NCBI GenBank assembly: GCA_944326815.1
Contig: CALVFI010000009.1
Span: 124,001 to 188,000, forward strand
Source of the DNA: an uncultured Rikenellaceae bacterium
GTDB taxonomy: Bacteria > Bacteroidota > Bacteroidia > Bacteroidales > Rikenellaceae
Direction: 5' to 3'
DNA length: 64,000 bases
The notes beneath the pieces were generated by a model. It searched no databases and had not been told where the DNA came from. It saw only the letters and a program-made list of their open reading frames with translations. How positions within the stretch are numbered: the stretch's first letter is position 1; the number at the start of each line of letters is the position of its first letter. Made by a program: the position numbers and the translations under genes. Positions 63,740 through 64,000 of this stretch are shown here, in pieces.

Positions 63740-64000
63740 TTATTGTTTATTGAACAGGCTCCGACCGTTGCGAATGGCATCCGTCTCGTTCCTGCAGGGG
63801 ATAATCGTAAATTGGTAGTTATAGTTTTTGTTGAGCAGACGGTACTGTTTCGATGGGCGTGCACTGAGGCTCCAGGTATCGGTTCCTCCCACGCCGGTCT
63901 GGATGCAGTCGATATTGACGGTCAAGGTGTTGGGAAGAACCTCTATTTCGTTGCCATGTTTTGCTGCATCGAGGGCTGCTTGAGTGCAGTTCCAAACGGA
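63740..64000 (-). CDS. LacZ-type glycoside hydrolase family 2 enzyme, C-terminal part (cut by window edge)
   Basis: The last 86 codons are present, and the start lies right of the window. The stretch LPNTLTVNIDCIQTGVGGTDTW, shown here by its key QTGVGGTDTW, followed by YRLLNKNYNYQFTIIPC, matches the final beta-sandwich domain of LacZ-type GH2 beta-galactosidases (…GLGGDDSW…Y.F). The gene precedes the clan GH-A hydrolase by 3 bases. I infer a beta-galactosidase acting on the same glycan. Confidence 0.78.
   Translation of the reverse strand, partial: SVWNCTQAALDAAKHGNEIEVLPNTLTVNIDCIQTGVGGTDTWSLSARPSKQYRLLNKNYNYQFTIIPCRNETDAIRNGRSLFNKQ

Overview
The window looks like chromosome of a gut-type Bacteroidota, order Bacteroidales, possibly Alistipes-like (the genus is inference). 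Supporting signs are AraC-type hybrid two-component regulation beside glycan hydrolases, a fused DAHP synthase/chorismate mutase, an argG-argC-argD-argB operon led by a GNAT acyltransferase, a BioG/BioC biotin pathway, and promoters of the Bacteroidetes type (TAnnTTTG, sometimes with TTG about 19-20 bases upstream). Shine-Dalgarno sequences are mostly absent. I see no tRNA, rRNA 16S/23S/5S, CRISPR array, insertion sequence or prophage. Base composition looks even throughout.

Left edge (1-2688, minus): two paralogous protein-kinase-like proteins, one cut by the window edge, enclose a von Willebrand A-domain protein. The complete kinase carries C-terminal WG repeats. This is the most unusual gene set in the window. 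It lies 15 bases downstream of an aromatic amino acid operon (2704-6698: pheA, aminotransferase, tyrA, DAHP synthase/chorismate mutase). Upstream of pheA there is a 29-codon leader peptide with a Phe/Tyr run, followed by a rho-independent terminator. This is a textbook transcription-attenuation layout.

6986-12122 (minus) is the branched-chain operon ilvD-ilvB-ilvN-ilvC. 12433-19860 (plus, with aspA on minus) holds nadC, a dipeptidyl peptidase IV, aspA, lysS and tpiA. 19979-22862 (minus) is a three-gene membrane glycosylation operon (GT2, GT39-like, GtrA). 23167-28399 (minus) is the arginine operon, with an odd 370-base gap between argG and argC. Rubrerythrin and Fe-superoxide dismutase follow, facing apart.

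30029-49993 (plus) is a long run of mostly housekeeping genes: a glycosyltransferase, a Rel-type (p)ppGpp synthetase with a degraded hydrolase motif, a DUF454 membrane protein, bioF-bioG-bioC, RNase P RNA, queA, a YgiQ radical SAM protein, dnaB, the competence genes comM and comEC, a THUMP-like methyltransferase, a YihY membrane protein, a DUF2520 oxidoreductase, kdsC and an adenosylhomocysteinase-like protein. xerD and prmA diverge next. 51779-55730 (minus) encodes a DUF1573 lipoprotein-type or secreted protein, an NfnA/NfnB-like flavoprotein pair and a frameshifted DUF2148 ferredoxin-like gene. bioB and bioD diverge at 56.8 kb, completing most of biotin synthesis in two loci (no bioA seen).

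The right edge (57513-64000, minus) is the end of a glycan-utilisation locus: the C-terminus of a LacZ-type GH2 enzyme, a secreted clan GH-A hydrolase and a hybrid two-component sensor/regulator.
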